DNA of 64,000 bases from Rubrobacteraceae bacterium. Its GTDB lineage: Bacteria > Actinomycetota > Rubrobacteria > Rubrobacterales > Rubrobacteraceae. The DNA lies in the NCBI GenBank assembly GCA_030448125.1, contig JAUJNO010000004.1, positions 136,894-200,893 of the forward strand. The letters run 5' to 3'. Shown here piece after piece: positions 16,532 through 26,552 of the stretch. Within the stretch, counting starts at the first letter, position 1, and the number at the start of each line of letters is the position of its first letter. The position numbers were made by a program, and so were the translations under genes. The notes below the pieces were generated by a model. That model searched no databases and had not been told where the DNA came from. It saw only the letters and a program-made list of their open reading frames with translations.

Positions 16532-16560
16532 TTGAATTGTAACCCCGTTCGGAATATACT
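16532..16560 (+). promoter_or_regulatory. groL promoter
   Basis: TTGAAT (16532-16537), 17-bp spacer, TATACT (16555-16560). The CIRCE operator begins ten bases downstream. The -35 overlaps the -10 (16536-16541) of the divergent zinc-ribbon gene. Confidence 0.75.
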
Positions 16561-16569
16561 TTGGGCGTT

Positions 16570-16592
16570 GGCACTCTCGTGGGAAGAGTGCC
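16570..16592. promoter_or_regulatory. CIRCE operator (HrcA binding site)
   Basis: GGCACTC, nine bases, GAGTGCC: the classical CIRCE inverted repeat with its invariant 9-base spacer. It lies between the promoter and groL, and predicts HrcA repression relieved by heat. hrcA itself is not in the window. Confidence 0.9.
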
Positions 16593-16630
16593 GAAAAGCG
16601 GCAGACTCGCCGCACACGGTTGCAGTCTAG

Positions 16631-18268
<1,638 letters not shown>

Positions 18269-18294
18269 GGAGTCTCCAAGAGAGGCTCTCCGGG

Positions 18295-18336
18295 GCGGCG
18301 TCCTTTCCTGGACGCCGCTCTTTCTTTTAGATTTTT
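18295..18336 (+). terminator. Intrinsic terminator of groL
   Basis: Stem GCGGCGTCC / GGACGCCGC (18295-18303 and 18310-18318), six-base loop, followed by TCTTTCTTTT and a second T-run. Confidence 0.9.
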
Positions 18337-18345
18337 TAAGGTGTT

Positions 18346-18375
18346 TTGTTTCAATTGACCGACGATGGGTATAGT
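18346..18375 (+). promoter_or_regulatory. Candidate promoter for the 26-codon gene
   Basis: TTGTTT (18346-18351), 18-bp spacer, TATAGT (18370-18375), 36 bases before the GTG of the micropeptide. Confidence 0.5.
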
Positions 18376-18411
18376 ATGGGACGACGTGGGAGCCAAGAAG
18401 GAGGTTAGGAC

Positions 18412-18492
18412 GTGAGGACTAATCAGATAGTCACTATTCTGGTGGTCGTCATCCTGATAGTAGTTCTGCTCATCTTGCTAGGTGTTTTATAA
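18412..18492 (+). CDS. 26-residue single-helix membrane micropeptide
   Basis: GTG 18412 opens 26 codons: MRTNQIVT followed by about 18 almost purely aliphatic residues (ILVVVILIVVLLILLGVL). The whole protein is one membrane helix. Supports: an excellent AAGGAGG eight bases upstream, its own promoter-like sequence, and a position between the groL terminator and the guaB3 promoter. No family recognised. It could be a small regulator of a membrane complex or a type I toxin-like peptide. No antisense RNA was identified. Confidence 0.65.
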   Translation: MRTNQIVTILVVVILIVVLLILLGVL

Positions 18493-18514
18493 GCCCTTCT
18501 CGGCAACAGGCGCC

Positions 18515-18544
18515 TTGACCGCGGGCGTGGGTCGGTTATAACCT
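18515..18544 (+). promoter_or_regulatory. guaB3-guaA promoter
   Basis: TTGACC (18515-18520), then TATAAC (18537-18542, spacer 16) or TAACCT (18539-18544, spacer 18). The transcript would carry the hairpin at 18579-18616 in its leader. Confidence 0.6.
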
Positions 18545-18578
18545 AGTGTAGATTTGCGGTACCCGAGAGATAGCTAGC

Positions 18579-18616
18579 CGCGAGAGCCCACAGGGGGAGC
18601 CCTGTGGGCTCTCGCG
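18579..18616 (+). promoter_or_regulatory. 17-bp perfect hairpin in the guaB3 leader
   Basis: CGCGAGAGCCCACAGGG pairs with 18600-18616 around a four-base loop GGAG. No T-run follows, so it is not a simple terminator. It lies 40 bases before guaB3 and could be a pause/attenuator or an mRNA stabiliser. Confidence 0.6.
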
Positions 18617-18656
18617 CATCCGTGCAGAGCGACGAGAAAGGCGGTCTTCAGCGCGT

Positions 18657-19814
18657 ATGGATATTGAAATCGGCAAGGGAAAAACGGGCCGGCGGGCTTA
18701 CGGGCTCGACGAGATCGCCATCGTCCCCAGCCGCCGGACCCGTGACCCCCAGGACGTGGACATCTCCTGGTCTCTGGGCAACCTGCACCTCGACCTCCCG
18801 TGCCTGGCCAGCGCGCTCGACGCCGCCGTCGACCCCAAGACGGCGGGGATTATCGGGTCTTTGGGCGGTCTCGCCGTGCTGAACCTCGAAGGGCTACAGA
18901 CGCGTTACGAGGACCCTCCGCCCGTCTTCGAGGAGATAGCCAGCCTGCCCGAGCAGAAGGCCACGCGCGTCATGCAGGAGATCTACGCCGAGCCCATAAA
19001 AGAGGAGCTCATCTTCCGCCGCGTCCAGGAGATAAAGGACCAGGGCGTGATCGCTGCGGCGTCCCTGACCCCGCAGCGCGTCGAGCGCTACCACCGGGCC
19101 GCCATCGAAGCAGGTCTCGACGTCCTCGTCATCCAGGGCACCGTAGTCTCCGCCGAGCACGTCTCCAAGACCGTCGAACCCCTGAACCTCATGGAGTTCG
19201 TCCCCGGGCTGAACGTACCCGTAGTGGTGGGTGGCTGCGCGAGCTACTCGACCGCCCTGCACCTCATGCGCACCGGGGCCGTGGGCGTACTGGTCGGCGT
19301 GGGGCCGGGTCGCATCTGCACCACGCGCGGCGTCATCGGCATCGGCGTCCCGCAGGCGACCGCCGTCGCCGACGCGGCGGCGGCGAGGATGCGCCACTAC
19401 CTGGAGACGGGCGAGTACGTCAACGTCATCGCCGACGGCGGGATGCGCACCGGCGGGGACATCGCCAAGGCCGTGACCTGCGGGGCCGACGCCGTGATGC
19501 TCGGGAGCGCGTTCGCAAAAGCCGAGGAAGCGCCGGGTAGGGGCTACTCGTGGGGAATGGCGACCTTCCACCCGACGCTGCCACGGGGGACCAGGATCAA
19601 GACGACCGTCACGGGCACGTTGGAGGAGATCCTGATCGGCCCAGCCCGGGAGAACGACGGGACCCGGAACCTCATGGGGGCCTTGAGGACCAGCATGGCG
19701 ACCACGGGCTACCAGAACATCAAGGAGTTCCAGAAGGCGGAGGTCGTATACGCGCCGTCGTTCCACACCGAGGGCAAGACCGAACAACGTTCCCAGCAAA
19801 TCGGGATGGGATAG
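18657..19814 (+). CDS. guaB3: GuaB3-family IMP dehydrogenase-related protein
   Basis: 385 residues of TIM-barrel type with no CBS insert. The loop [12 protein letters not shown] near 216 carries the catalytic cysteine, and [17 protein letters not shown] is near 256. The actinobacterial GuaB3 group is distinct from true IMP dehydrogenase, and members have been reported to act as GMP reductases. Either way the job is IMP/GMP interconversion. The neighbour guaA (13 bases on) makes GMP from XMP, which supports a guanine-nucleotide role. A second, classical guaB is expected elsewhere. Confidence 0.88.
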   Translation: MDIEIGKGKTGRRAYGLDEIAIVPSRRTRDPQDVDISWSLGNLHLDLPCLASALDAAVDPKTAGIIGSLGGLAVLNLEGLQTRYEDPPPVFEEIASLPEQKATRVMQEIYAEPIKEELIFRRVQEIKDQGVIAAASLTPQRVERYHRAAIEAGLDVLVIQGTVVSAEHVSKTVEPLNLMEFVPGLNVPVVVGGCASYSTALHLMRTGAVGVLVGVGPGRICTTRGVIGIGVPQATAVADAAAARMRHYLETGEYVNVIADGGMRTGGDIAKAVTCGADAVMLGSAFAKAEEAPGRGYSWGMATFHPTLPRGTRIKTTVTGTLEEILIGPARENDGTRNLMGALRTSMATTGYQNIKEFQKAEVVYAPSFHTEGKTEQRSQQIGMG

Positions 19815-19826
19815 GGGCGCCTGGTC

Positions 19827-21350
19827 GTGATCCTGGTCCTCGACTTCGGCGGCCAGTACGCCCAGCTCATCGCCCGGCGCGTGCGCGAGGCCCGCGTTTA
19901 CTCGGAGTTGATCCCCTACGACACGCCGGTCGAGGAGATCCTGGCGCGCGAACCGGAGGGCATCATCCTCTCCGGCGGCCCGAACAGCGTCTACGGCGAA
20001 GGGGCGCCGCGGGTGGACCGGAGGCTCTTCGAACTCGGCACGCCCACTTTAGGCATCTGCTACGGGATGCAGCTCATGGCGTTGGAGATGGGCGGGAAGG
20101 TCGGGTCCGTCCAGATCCGGGAGTACGGCCGATCGGACCTGCACGTAAAGGAGCACGGGTTGCTCTTCGGCGGGACCCCCGAGAGCCAGGTGACGTGGAC
20201 GAGCCACGGTGACGCCATCTTCGCGGTCCCGGAGGGCTTTAGCGTGACGGCCGAGACGCCCTCCGTCCCGATCATCGCCTTCGAGGAGCCGGAGAGGGGC
20301 TACTTTGGGGTGCAGTTCCACCCGGAGGTAAGGCACACCGAGTACGGAACGGAGATCCTCAAGAACTTCCTCTTCGAGGCCTGCGGTTGCACCCCCGACT
20401 GGACGCCGGTCAACATCATCACCGACGCCGTGGAGAAGATAAGGGAGCAGGTCGGGGATGCGAAGGCCATCTGCGGCCTCTCGGGCGGCGTGGACTCCTC
20501 GACGGCGGCGATGCTGGTCCACCGGGCCATCGGCGACAACCTCACTTGCGTGTTCGTGGACCACGGGCTTCTAAGGCAGAACGAGGCCGAGCAGGTCGTC
20601 GAGGCCTTCGGAAAGAACTCGGACGTGCCGCTCATACACGTGGACGCGAAAGACCGTTTCCTGGACAAGCTCGAGGGCGTCGCCGACCCGGAGGCGAAGC
20701 GCAAGATCATCGGGGAGGAGTTCATCCGCACCTTCGAGGAGGAGGCCGGCAAGATAGCGGAGGATGCGAAGTTCCTCGTGCAGGGGACGCTCTACTCGGA
20801 CGTCATAGAGAGCGGCACCCGCGACGCCGCGCGCATAAAGAGCCACCACAACGTCGGCGGGCTGCCGGAGATCATGGACCTCGACCTCGTCGAACCTCTG
20901 CGCAACCTCTTCAAAGACGAGGTCCGGGTCGTGGCGGCGGAGCTCGGGATGCCCGAGCGGATGGTGTGGCGCCAGCCGTTCCCGGGCCCGGGGCTCGCCA
21001 TCCGCGTAATCGGGGACGTGACCGCCGAGCGGCTGGAGATCCTGCGCAGGGCGGACTTCGCCTTGCAGGATGAGATCCGCAACGCTGGTCTCTACCGCGA
21101 GCTGTGGCAGAGCTTCGCCGTCCTGCCGGCCATCCACTCCGTCGGCGTCATGGGAGACGCGAGGACGTACGCCTACCCGATCGTGATCCGGGCGGTCACC
21201 TCCGACGACGCGATGACCGCCGACTGGGCGCGCCTGCCATACGACCTCCTGGAGCGGGTGAGCAACCGCATAATCAACGAGGTTCCCGGGGTGAACCGGG
21301 TGGCCCTGGACATCACCAGCAAGCCGCCCGGCACCATCGAGTGGGAGTAG
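19827..21350 (+). CDS. guaA: GMP synthase (glutamine-hydrolysing)
   Basis: Aminates XMP to GMP. 507 residues: class I glutaminase domain (1 to about 190) with the nucleophile in [10 protein letters not shown] near 75 and HxE near 165 ([11 protein letters not shown]), ATP pyrophosphatase domain with the P-loop LSGGVDSS near 217, and the dimerisation domain ending [13 protein letters not shown], the invariant terminus. GTG 19827. Downstream of guaB3 in the same transcript. Confidence 0.97.
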   Translation: MILVLDFGGQYAQLIARRVREARVYSELIPYDTPVEEILAREPEGIILSGGPNSVYGEGAPRVDRRLFELGTPTLGICYGMQLMALEMGGKVGSVQIREYGRSDLHVKEHGLLFGGTPESQVTWTSHGDAIFAVPEGFSVTAETPSVPIIAFEEPERGYFGVQFHPEVRHTEYGTEILKNFLFEACGCTPDWTPVNIITDAVEKIREQVGDAKAICGLSGGVDSSTAAMLVHRAIGDNLTCVFVDHGLLRQNEAEQVVEAFGKNSDVPLIHVDAKDRFLDKLEGVADPEAKRKIIGEEFIRTFEEEAGKIAEDAKFLVQGTLYSDVIESGTRDAARIKSHHNVGGLPEIMDLDLVEPLRNLFKDEVRVVAAELGMPERMVWRQPFPGPGLAIRVIGDVTAERLEILRRADFALQDEIRNAGLYRELWQSFAVLPAIHSVGVMGDARTYAYPIVIRAVTSDDAMTADWARLPYDLLERVSNRIINEVPGVNRVALDITSKPPGTIEWE

Positions 21351-21532
21351 GATCCGTGGTGCCGGACTGGCGCGAGGGCGGTGTAACGGAGGCCCAAAAC
21401 GGGTACCCACGAACGCGAAATCAGCAACTTGGGGTTGAGCATATTCCGTAACCCCAGATCAGGCAGCTGGGTCAAGATTCTGGGCGAGTGGTTTAGGGCT
21501 ACAAGGCACGGCGGCTGGAAAGGAGAGATGCA

Positions 21533-21787
21533 TTGAGCATAGCCAAACTGGCCGAGCGTTCGAGGTTGTTTGCAGGGGCGATTCTCCTGGCCCTGGCGTT
21601 GATCCTGGGCAGTTGTGGGGGCAACGAAGTGCAGGAAGAGCAGCAAGACGTGCAGGAAGAACAGCAGGACGTACAGGAAGTACAGGAAGACCTGGAGCAA
21701 GAGCAGAAGGACGTGCAGGAAGAGCAGCAAGACGTGGAGAAAGAGCAGCAAGAGATCAGGGAAGAGCAGCAGGACGAAGAGAAGTAG
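21533..21787 (+). CDS. Small lipoprotein with heptad coiled-coil repeats
   Basis: 84 residues. Signal peptide ending in the lipobox LGSC (about residues 25-28), then about 55 residues built from repeats of QEEQQDV with seven-residue spacing, an obvious coiled coil. It probably forms a lipid-anchored fibre or trimer on the outer face of the membrane, in the way Lpp does in enterobacteria, although no homology is claimed. TTG 21533 with AAGGAGA upstream. Its signal peptide resembles those of the 56-residue lipoprotein and PstS further on. Confidence 0.8.
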   Translation: MSIAKLAERSRLFAGAILLALALILGSCGGNEVQEEQQDVQEEQQDVQEVQEDLEQEQKDVQEEQQDVEKEQQEIREEQQDEEK

Positions 21788-21850
21788 GAAGAGAGCAAGA
21801 GAAGGACGGCGGGCTCGGGTCACCGACGCCTCTCGCCGATCAGGAATGAT

Positions 21851-21920
21851 GAAGTTCGCACGTTTGCGAACTTCGCCAGGCAATAGAGAGCCGGGGTCTC
21901 TACGCCCCGGCTCTCTATTT
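21851..21920. terminator. Two hairpins, likely bidirectional terminator
   Basis: GAAGTTCGCA-CGTT-TGCGAACTTC (21851-21874), then a 14-bp stem 21883-21896 / 21905-21918 (AGAGAGCCGGGG core) followed by TTTGAACTTT. It lies between convergent genes, the lipoprotein and the subtilase. Confidence 0.8.
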
Positions 21921-21944
21921 GAACTTTAGCTTTGGGCTCCCGCC

Positions 21945-23333
21945 CTAGTAGCCGCCCGCGTACTCCAGGTAGCCATAATAGGTGGTGGTGCCCCCACGGT
22001 TCGGGTCGCCGTTAAAGCCGTAGTAGTTCGGCGCCAGTGGGTCGTCGCTCTTGGCCTTGGCATCGTTGCGGAGCGTGGCGATGTCGTTCGTCGGGGTGCC
22101 GGTGCATTTGTTGGAGGCGATGCAGAGCGCGATCGTCCCGGCGACGTGCGGCGAAGCCATGCTCGTGCCGGAGATCGTCTTGTAGGTGCCGTTCCTGTGC
22201 TTGCGGCTACCCTTCCACGTGGACTTGATGCACACACCGGGCGCGGCGATGGTGTGCTCTGCGTCACCGCTGGTGAGCGTGGCGTAGTTGCTGAAGTTGG
22301 CGGCGGTGTCGTCGGGATCGTTCCGGCAGGTCGAGATCGCTGTATTCCCCGGCTCGCCATCGTAGTCTGCCATCGCCGTCACCGTGAGCACCTCGTCGTA
22401 GGCCGCCGGGACGGTAGTGGAGAGGTCGACACTGTCGTTGCCGGCGGCGACCGCGTAGGTCACGCCCTTGGCGACCGAGCCGCAGATGGCCCTGTGCAGC
22501 GCGTCGCTGTTGTCGTTGCCGCAGTTGTCGTCGTCGGCGCCGGGACCCACAAGCGCACCGAGGCTCATGTTAGCGACCTCGATGGTATCGGCCTTGCCGG
22601 TGACCCAGTCGACGCCGCAGATGACCGAGGCGAAGCTGCCGCTACCGTCGCTGCCGAGGACCTTGACCGCCTGCAGGCGAGCCCCCGGCGCCGTGCCGAC
22701 GACCCCGGAGCCGTTGTCCTTGGCCGCGGCCGAACCGGCCGCGTGCGTGCCGTGGCCGTTGCCGTCTGAGTAGGCGCTCCTGTCGCTGCTCGTGCAGTTG
22801 TAGCCGCCGCTGACGTTGAGATCACTGTGCCTCTTGTAGATGCCGGTGTCTATGATCGCGACATCCGCATCGACCGCTCCGCTGCCGTTGCCCGCGTTCG
22901 TGTTGCTCTGGTCGGCCTGCACACGGTCTATGCCGGTCGGCAAAGTCTGGGCCGAGGCCTCGACCGCGCGATCTTCGGCGACGAAATCGACGCGGGTATC
23001 GGCACTCAAGGCGGAGGAGAGGTCCAGGCCCGAGGGGACGCGAACGGCGAAGCCCTTGAGCGCGTTCTCGTAGGTGTGGGTGACTTCGAGGTCGAGCGGC
23101 TGGGCCAGCTCGCTCGCTATCGCCGCGGCATCGGGAACGTCATCGTTGAGCACGATGATGTAGCTGTCCGGGATCACGTCCCCCGCGTCTAGCGAGGAGG
23201 CAGGCTCGATGAGCTCTTCTCCCGTGGTCTGCTCGGGACCGGGTTCGGTAGGTTGAGCCACAACCACTCCTGCGCAGGCGAGCATAATTGCTACTAACAC
23301 GGTAAAAAACAAGCCAAAACGGTTTGCCACCAT
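21945..23333 (-). CDS. Secreted subtilisin-like serine protease (S8) with I9 propeptide
   Basis: 462 residues. Signal peptide to about 26, an inhibitor-I9 propeptide at about 55-125 (DSYIIVLNDD), then a peptidase S8 domain. Catalytic triad visible: Asp in DVAIIDTG (about 162), His in GNGHGTHAAG (about 194), Ser in GTSMASPHVAG (about 395). Paired cysteines in the mature part suggest disulfides, as in extracellular thermostable homologues. ATG 23333 with GAAGGGAG upstream. Exported, self-processed protease. Monocistronic. Confidence 0.93.
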   Translation of the reverse strand: MVANRFGLFFTVLVAIMLACAGVVVAQPTEPGPEQTTGEELIEPASSLDAGDVIPDSYIIVLNDDVPDAAAIASELAQPLDLEVTHTYENALKGFAVRVPSGLDLSSALSADTRVDFVAEDRAVEASAQTLPTGIDRVQADQSNTNAGNGSGAVDADVAIIDTGIYKRHSDLNVSGGYNCTSSDRSAYSDGNGHGTHAAGSAAAKDNGSGVVGTAPGARLQAVKVLGSDGSGSFASVICGVDWVTGKADTIEVANMSLGALVGPGADDDNCGNDNSDALHRAICGSVAKGVTYAVAAGNDSVDLSTTVPAAYDEVLTVTAMADYDGEPGNTAISTCRNDPDDTAANFSNYATLTSGDAEHTIAAPGVCIKSTWKGSRKHRNGTYKTISGTSMASPHVAGTIALCIASNKCTGTPTNDIATLRNDAKAKSDDPLAPNYYGFNGDPNRGGTTTYYGYLEYAGGY

Positions 23334-23788
23334 GACTCCCTTCTCTAGCTTCGAGTCCTAGCGAAGATTCTCCGAAACTCCGCAAACATACCTTGTGTAG
23401 GGGGTATTCTTATCTGTATTGCCCACTCTTCGAAGTTCTAGACACCCGTTTGTGAATCCTGTACTTCGACCGCGGGTCAGACGACGCCACGAGCACATCC
23501 CGAAGCACCGTCCGAACCAGCGAACCTTTCGGACTACGGCTCGTCGTCGCGACGCGGCCTGCTCGAACACTACCACGAACTAACCACCCCGCGGAAGGTC
23601 TTGCAGTGCCTCGCGAGGACAGCCCTGGCCAGTACGTAGTTCCAGTTGCGCGAAGCGATTAGGTACGGCGCTCCCGGTTACCCAGAGCCGTCTGCCATTC
23701 GGCTGCAGACCGTGGAACAGGACGCAAAGCAGGACAAAAGTCGTACAACAAAGCCTCAAACCGCCGTTCGCGCGAGCGAAAGCTTTAT
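23334..23788. other. 455-bp gene-free stretch
   Basis: Between the subtilase start and the Pho-type boxes. Open frames exist on the minus strand (to 23576 and 23831) but lack family likeness and ribosome sites. It must contain the protease promoter, which I could not define. Confidence 0.5.
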
Positions 23789-23853
23789 GCAACAGAAACT
23801 TAAAGCGGCTTTTACGTAACTGAAACCACAAGCCTCGAGACGTGCCCTATAGT
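23789..23853 (+). promoter_or_regulatory. Pho-box-like repeats and promoter of the micro-lipoprotein
   Basis: GCAACA (23789), CTTAAA (23799), TTTACG (23811) and TATAGT (23848-23853). Spacers of 4, 6 and 31 bases are identical to those in front of pstS. The TT(A/T)ACA-like direct repeats resemble PhoP boxes. Confidence 0.6.
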
Positions 23854-23936
23854 CCCGCGTTGAGAATTCTGCACTGGAGACCGGGCCGCGGTGGACCCGG
23901 ACCCTTCCGGTGCGACGAGCAGAAAGGGGAGACGGT

Positions 23937-24107
23937 TTGAGTAGAGCTGCGCGATTGAGGCGATTGATGGGGGCATTCCTCCTGTCCCTTATGGTGATCC
24001 TGGCCGGCGCCTGCGGCGGTGGCGGCGGCGAGAAGAAGGACGAGAAGAAGGAAGAGAAGAAAGACGACGAGAAGAAGGAAGAGAAGAAGGACGAAGAGAA
24101 GAAGTAG
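23937..24107 (+). CDS. 56-residue micro-lipoprotein, duplicate of the PstS N-terminus
   Basis: TTG 23937 opens MSRAARLRRLMGAFLLSL..., a lipoprotein signal ending in the lipobox LAGAC. The mature part is only GGGGG followed by about 25 Lys/Glu/Asp residues (EKKDEKKEEKKDD...). Start-site DNA, signal peptide and charged linker all match the beginning of pstS 470 bases downstream, but the phosphate-binding domain is absent. It should be exported and lipid-anchored if expressed, and its Pho-type promoter predicts phosphate control. Function unknown. Confidence 0.7.
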   Translation: MSRAARLRRLMGAFLLSLMVILAGACGGGGGEKKDEKKEEKKDDEKKEEKKDEEKK

Positions 24108-24169
24108 CAGGAGAACGGCGGTGGCGGCGAGGCTTCGGGCCTGACCGCCGCGGCTCCGGCGTCGATGGG

Positions 24170-24207
24170 GCGGTCGCCTGGGTCACGGCCCGGGTGATCG
24201 CCTTTCT
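24170..24207 (+). terminator. Terminator after the micro-lipoprotein
   Basis: A 13-bp stem including G-U pairs (24170-24182 with 24189-24201, loop TCACGG), followed by CTTTCT. Confidence 0.6.
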
Positions 24208-24259
24208 ACGGACCACCTGTCGGCTGTGAGGTTTGGGCTAACGCCGCCGAGGAGGTTGT

Positions 24260-24324
24260 GTAACACCGATTTAAAGATGTGTTTACACGGATGAAACCAA
24301 AAGCCTGTAACTATTGCCTATAGT
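24260..24324 (+). promoter_or_regulatory. Pho-box-like repeats and promoter of pstSCAB-phoU
   Basis: GTAACA (24260), TTTAAA (24270), TTTACA (24282) and TATAGT (24319-24324). The direct repeats match the PhoP consensus type and are spaced exactly as in the duplicate upstream. Predicts induction by phosphate starvation. Confidence 0.65.
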
Positions 24325-24408
24325 CCTGCGTTGGAGATTCTGGGTTGGAGACCGGACCGTCTAGGTACCTGGGGCCGCCCGGCATGGAGATCAGAGAGGA
24401 GAGAGCGT

Positions 24409-25500
24409 TTGAGTAGAGCTGTGCGTTCGAGTCTGTTGGTAGGGGTGTTTCTCTTGGCCCTAGCCCTGGTATTGGCCGGTTGCGGCGGCGGGGGCGGTGG
24501 GGAAGAAGAAAAGAAGAAGGAAGACGAGAAAAAAGAGGATACAGGGAAAGAGAAGACGGAGGCGAAAGAGAAGGCCAGCGGAGGCAGTCCTGGCCAGATC
24601 GCCGTCGAGGGCTCCAGCACCGTGCTGCCGATCACCCAGGGTGCGGCCGAGGCGTTCAACCAGCAGAACCCGGACGTGCAGATAACCGTCGGCGGCGCCG
24701 GAACCGGCGACGGCTTCGAGGCGTTCTGCAGTGGAGATACGCAGATCTCGGACGCCTCCAGGCCGATCAAGGACGAGGAGGTCCAGGCCTGCCAGGAGAA
24801 CGGCATCGAGTTTGTCGAGATCCCGGTGGCCCTGGACGGCCTCACGGTTGTGGTCAATCCCCAGAACGACTTTGCGGAGAACATAACGCTCGACCAGCTC
24901 AGGACGCTCTGGGAGCCTGCCGCCGAGGGTCAGATCACTACCTGGAACCAGGTGAATTCCGAGTGGCCAGAAGAGCAGATCAACCTCTACGGCCCCGGCA
25001 CCGAGTCGGGCACCTTCGACTTCTTCACCGAGAGGGTTAACGGTGAGGAGGGTGAGAGCCGGACGGACTACCAGGCGAGCGAGGACGATAACGTGCTCGT
25101 GCAAGGTGTATCCGGCGACCCGAACGCGCTGGGCTATTTCGGCTTCGGCTACTTTGAGCAGAACCAGCAACGGCTCAAGGCCCTCGCCGTCGATACCGTC
25201 GCGCCCAGCACGGAGACTATCCAATCGGGTGAGTACCCGCTCTCGCGGCCCCTGTTCATCTACGTGAGCACGCAGGCCCTCGAGGAGAACTCGTCTGTCG
25301 AGGAGTTCGTGAACTTCTATCTGGAGAACCTCAACCAGTTCGTCGAGCAGGCCCAGTACGTACCGCTCTCCGACCAGGGTTTGCAGGAGGCGCGCGAGCG
25401 GCTCAACAACCGCACCACGGGCACCGCTCCCGAAGACGCCGTCGGAGGCGAGAAAGGCAAGGCGGAGGAAGAGACCAAGGCGAAGGAAGAGACGAAGTAG
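24409..25500 (+). CDS. pstS: Phosphate-binding lipoprotein PstS
   Basis: Periplasm-facing phosphate receptor of the Pst ABC importer. 363 residues from TTG 24409: lipobox LAGC near 25, a Lys/Glu linker of about 35 residues, then a PBP domain with the phosphate-binding GSSTVLP near 67, SRPIKDEE near 115 and GPGTESGTFDFF near 198. A second Lys/Glu-rich run closes the protein. GAGAGGAGA precedes the start. First gene of pstSCAB-phoU. A hairpin after it probably makes pstS mRNA more abundant than the permease mRNA. Confidence 0.95.
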   Translation: MSRAVRSSLLVGVFLLALALVLAGCGGGGGGEEEKKKEDEKKEDTGKEKTEAKEKASGGSPGQIAVEGSSTVLPITQGAAEAFNQQNPDVQITVGGAGTGDGFEAFCSGDTQISDASRPIKDEEVQACQENGIEFVEIPVALDGLTVVVNPQNDFAENITLDQLRTLWEPAAEGQITTWNQVNSEWPEEQINLYGPGTESGTFDFFTERVNGEEGESRTDYQASEDDNVLVQGVSGDPNALGYFGFGYFEQNQQRLKALAVDTVAPSTETIQSGEYPLSRPLFIYVSTQALEENSSVEEFVNFYLENLNQFVEQAQYVPLSDQGLQEARERLNNRTTGTAPEDAVGGEKGKAEEETKAKEETK

Positions 25501-25548
25501 GAAGAATGCCGCTAGCGGCGTTTGTGGACGGTAGAATCACTATCTATA

Positions 25549-25573
25549 GTGGGGCCGGATTGCCCGGCCCCAC
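25549..25573 (+). terminator. Intercistronic hairpin pstS/pstC
   Basis: GTGGGGCCGG-ATTGC-CCGGCCCCAC, ten perfect pairs. Only a weak CTTCT follows, so it is likely a partial terminator or 3' stabiliser, typical after a highly expressed binding-protein gene. Confidence 0.65.
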
Positions 25574-25610
25574 CTTCTAGTAGAGCAGCAATTCTTGGAG
25601 GGTTGAGAGT

Positions 25611-26552
25611 GTGGCGGTAAACGCGGAGCAGAGAGGGCCTTCGGGGGAAGGGATGTGGCAGCGAGAGAGCCGGGCAAGGCACTTCCGGGAGCGGGCCATA
25701 AAGATCGTGCTCGCGGCGTGCGCCTATGTCTCGGTGTTGACGACCTTCGGGATCGTCTTCGTCTTGCTCTTCGAGACGGTTAACTTTTTCCGAGAGGTCT
25801 CCATCGTGGAGTTCTTTACCTCGACGACGTGGTCGGCTGCCTTCGCCAACCCCCAGTTTGGCATCCTGGTGCTCGCGAGCGGCACGCTGCTCACCACCCT
25901 GATCGCCATCGCAGTAGCGCTGCCAGTGGGGCTTCTCGCGGCGATCTTCCTGAGCGAGTACGCTTCTCCGGGTTTGAGACGTTGGCTCAAGCCCGCCCTC
26001 GAGATACTGGCCGGGGTACCCACGATCGTCTACGGTTACTTCGCCCTGACGTTCGTCACGCCGTTGTTGCGGGAGACCATACTCCCGAGTATGACGATCT
26101 TCAACGCCTTGAGTGCCGGACTGGTTATGGGCGTTATGATCATTCCGACTATAGCCTCCGTGAGTGAGGATGCCATCCACGCAGTGCCCAGAAGCTTGAG
26201 GGAAGGGGCATACGCGCTCGGGGCAACCAAACGCGAGACAGCTACCAGGATCGTCTTGCCTGCGGCTCTGTCGGGCATCGTCGCGGCGACCATCCTGGGC
26301 ATTTCCCGGGCTGTGGGGGAGACCATGATCGTGGCCGTCGCCGCAGGAAACCTCGCGCAGCTGACCGCCAACCCTCTTGAATCGGTGCAGACCATGACGG
26401 CCTTCATAGTCCAGGTAGCCTCCGGGGACACGCCTACGGGCTCGCTGACGTACAACACGATCTTCGCCGTCGGCTCGACCCTGTTCGTCATGACCTTGAT
26501 CCTGAACATCGTCAGCTACGTATTCGTGCGACGCTTTAGGGAGGCTTACTGA
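25611..26552 (+). CDS. pstC: Phosphate ABC transporter permease PstC
   Basis: 313 residues, six membrane helices. The EAA loop that docks on PstB is [23 protein letters not shown] near residue 195 (split here only for naming: [12 protein letters not shown] core). GTG 25611 with TTGGAGGG upstream. Its stop overlaps the pstA start (TGATGG). Forms the translocation pore with PstA. Confidence 0.95.
   Translation: MAVNAEQRGPSGEGMWQRESRARHFRERAIKIVLAACAYVSVLTTFGIVFVLLFETVNFFREVSIVEFFTSTTWSAAFANPQFGILVLASGTLLTTLIAIAVALPVGLLAAIFLSEYASPGLRRWLKPALEILAGVPTIVYGYFALTFVTPLLRETILPSMTIFNALSAGLVMGVMIIPTIASVSEDAIHAVPRSLREGAYALGATKRETATRIVLPAALSGIVAATILGISRAVGETMIVAVAAGNLAQLTANPLESVQTMTAFIVQVASGDTPTGSLTYNTIFAVGSTLFVMTLILNIVSYVFVRRFREAY

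Noticed and set aside
23580..23831. 83-codon minus-strand open frame upstream of the micro-lipoprotein.
   Set aside because: It runs through the Pho-type boxes and has no recognisable domain or ribosome site.
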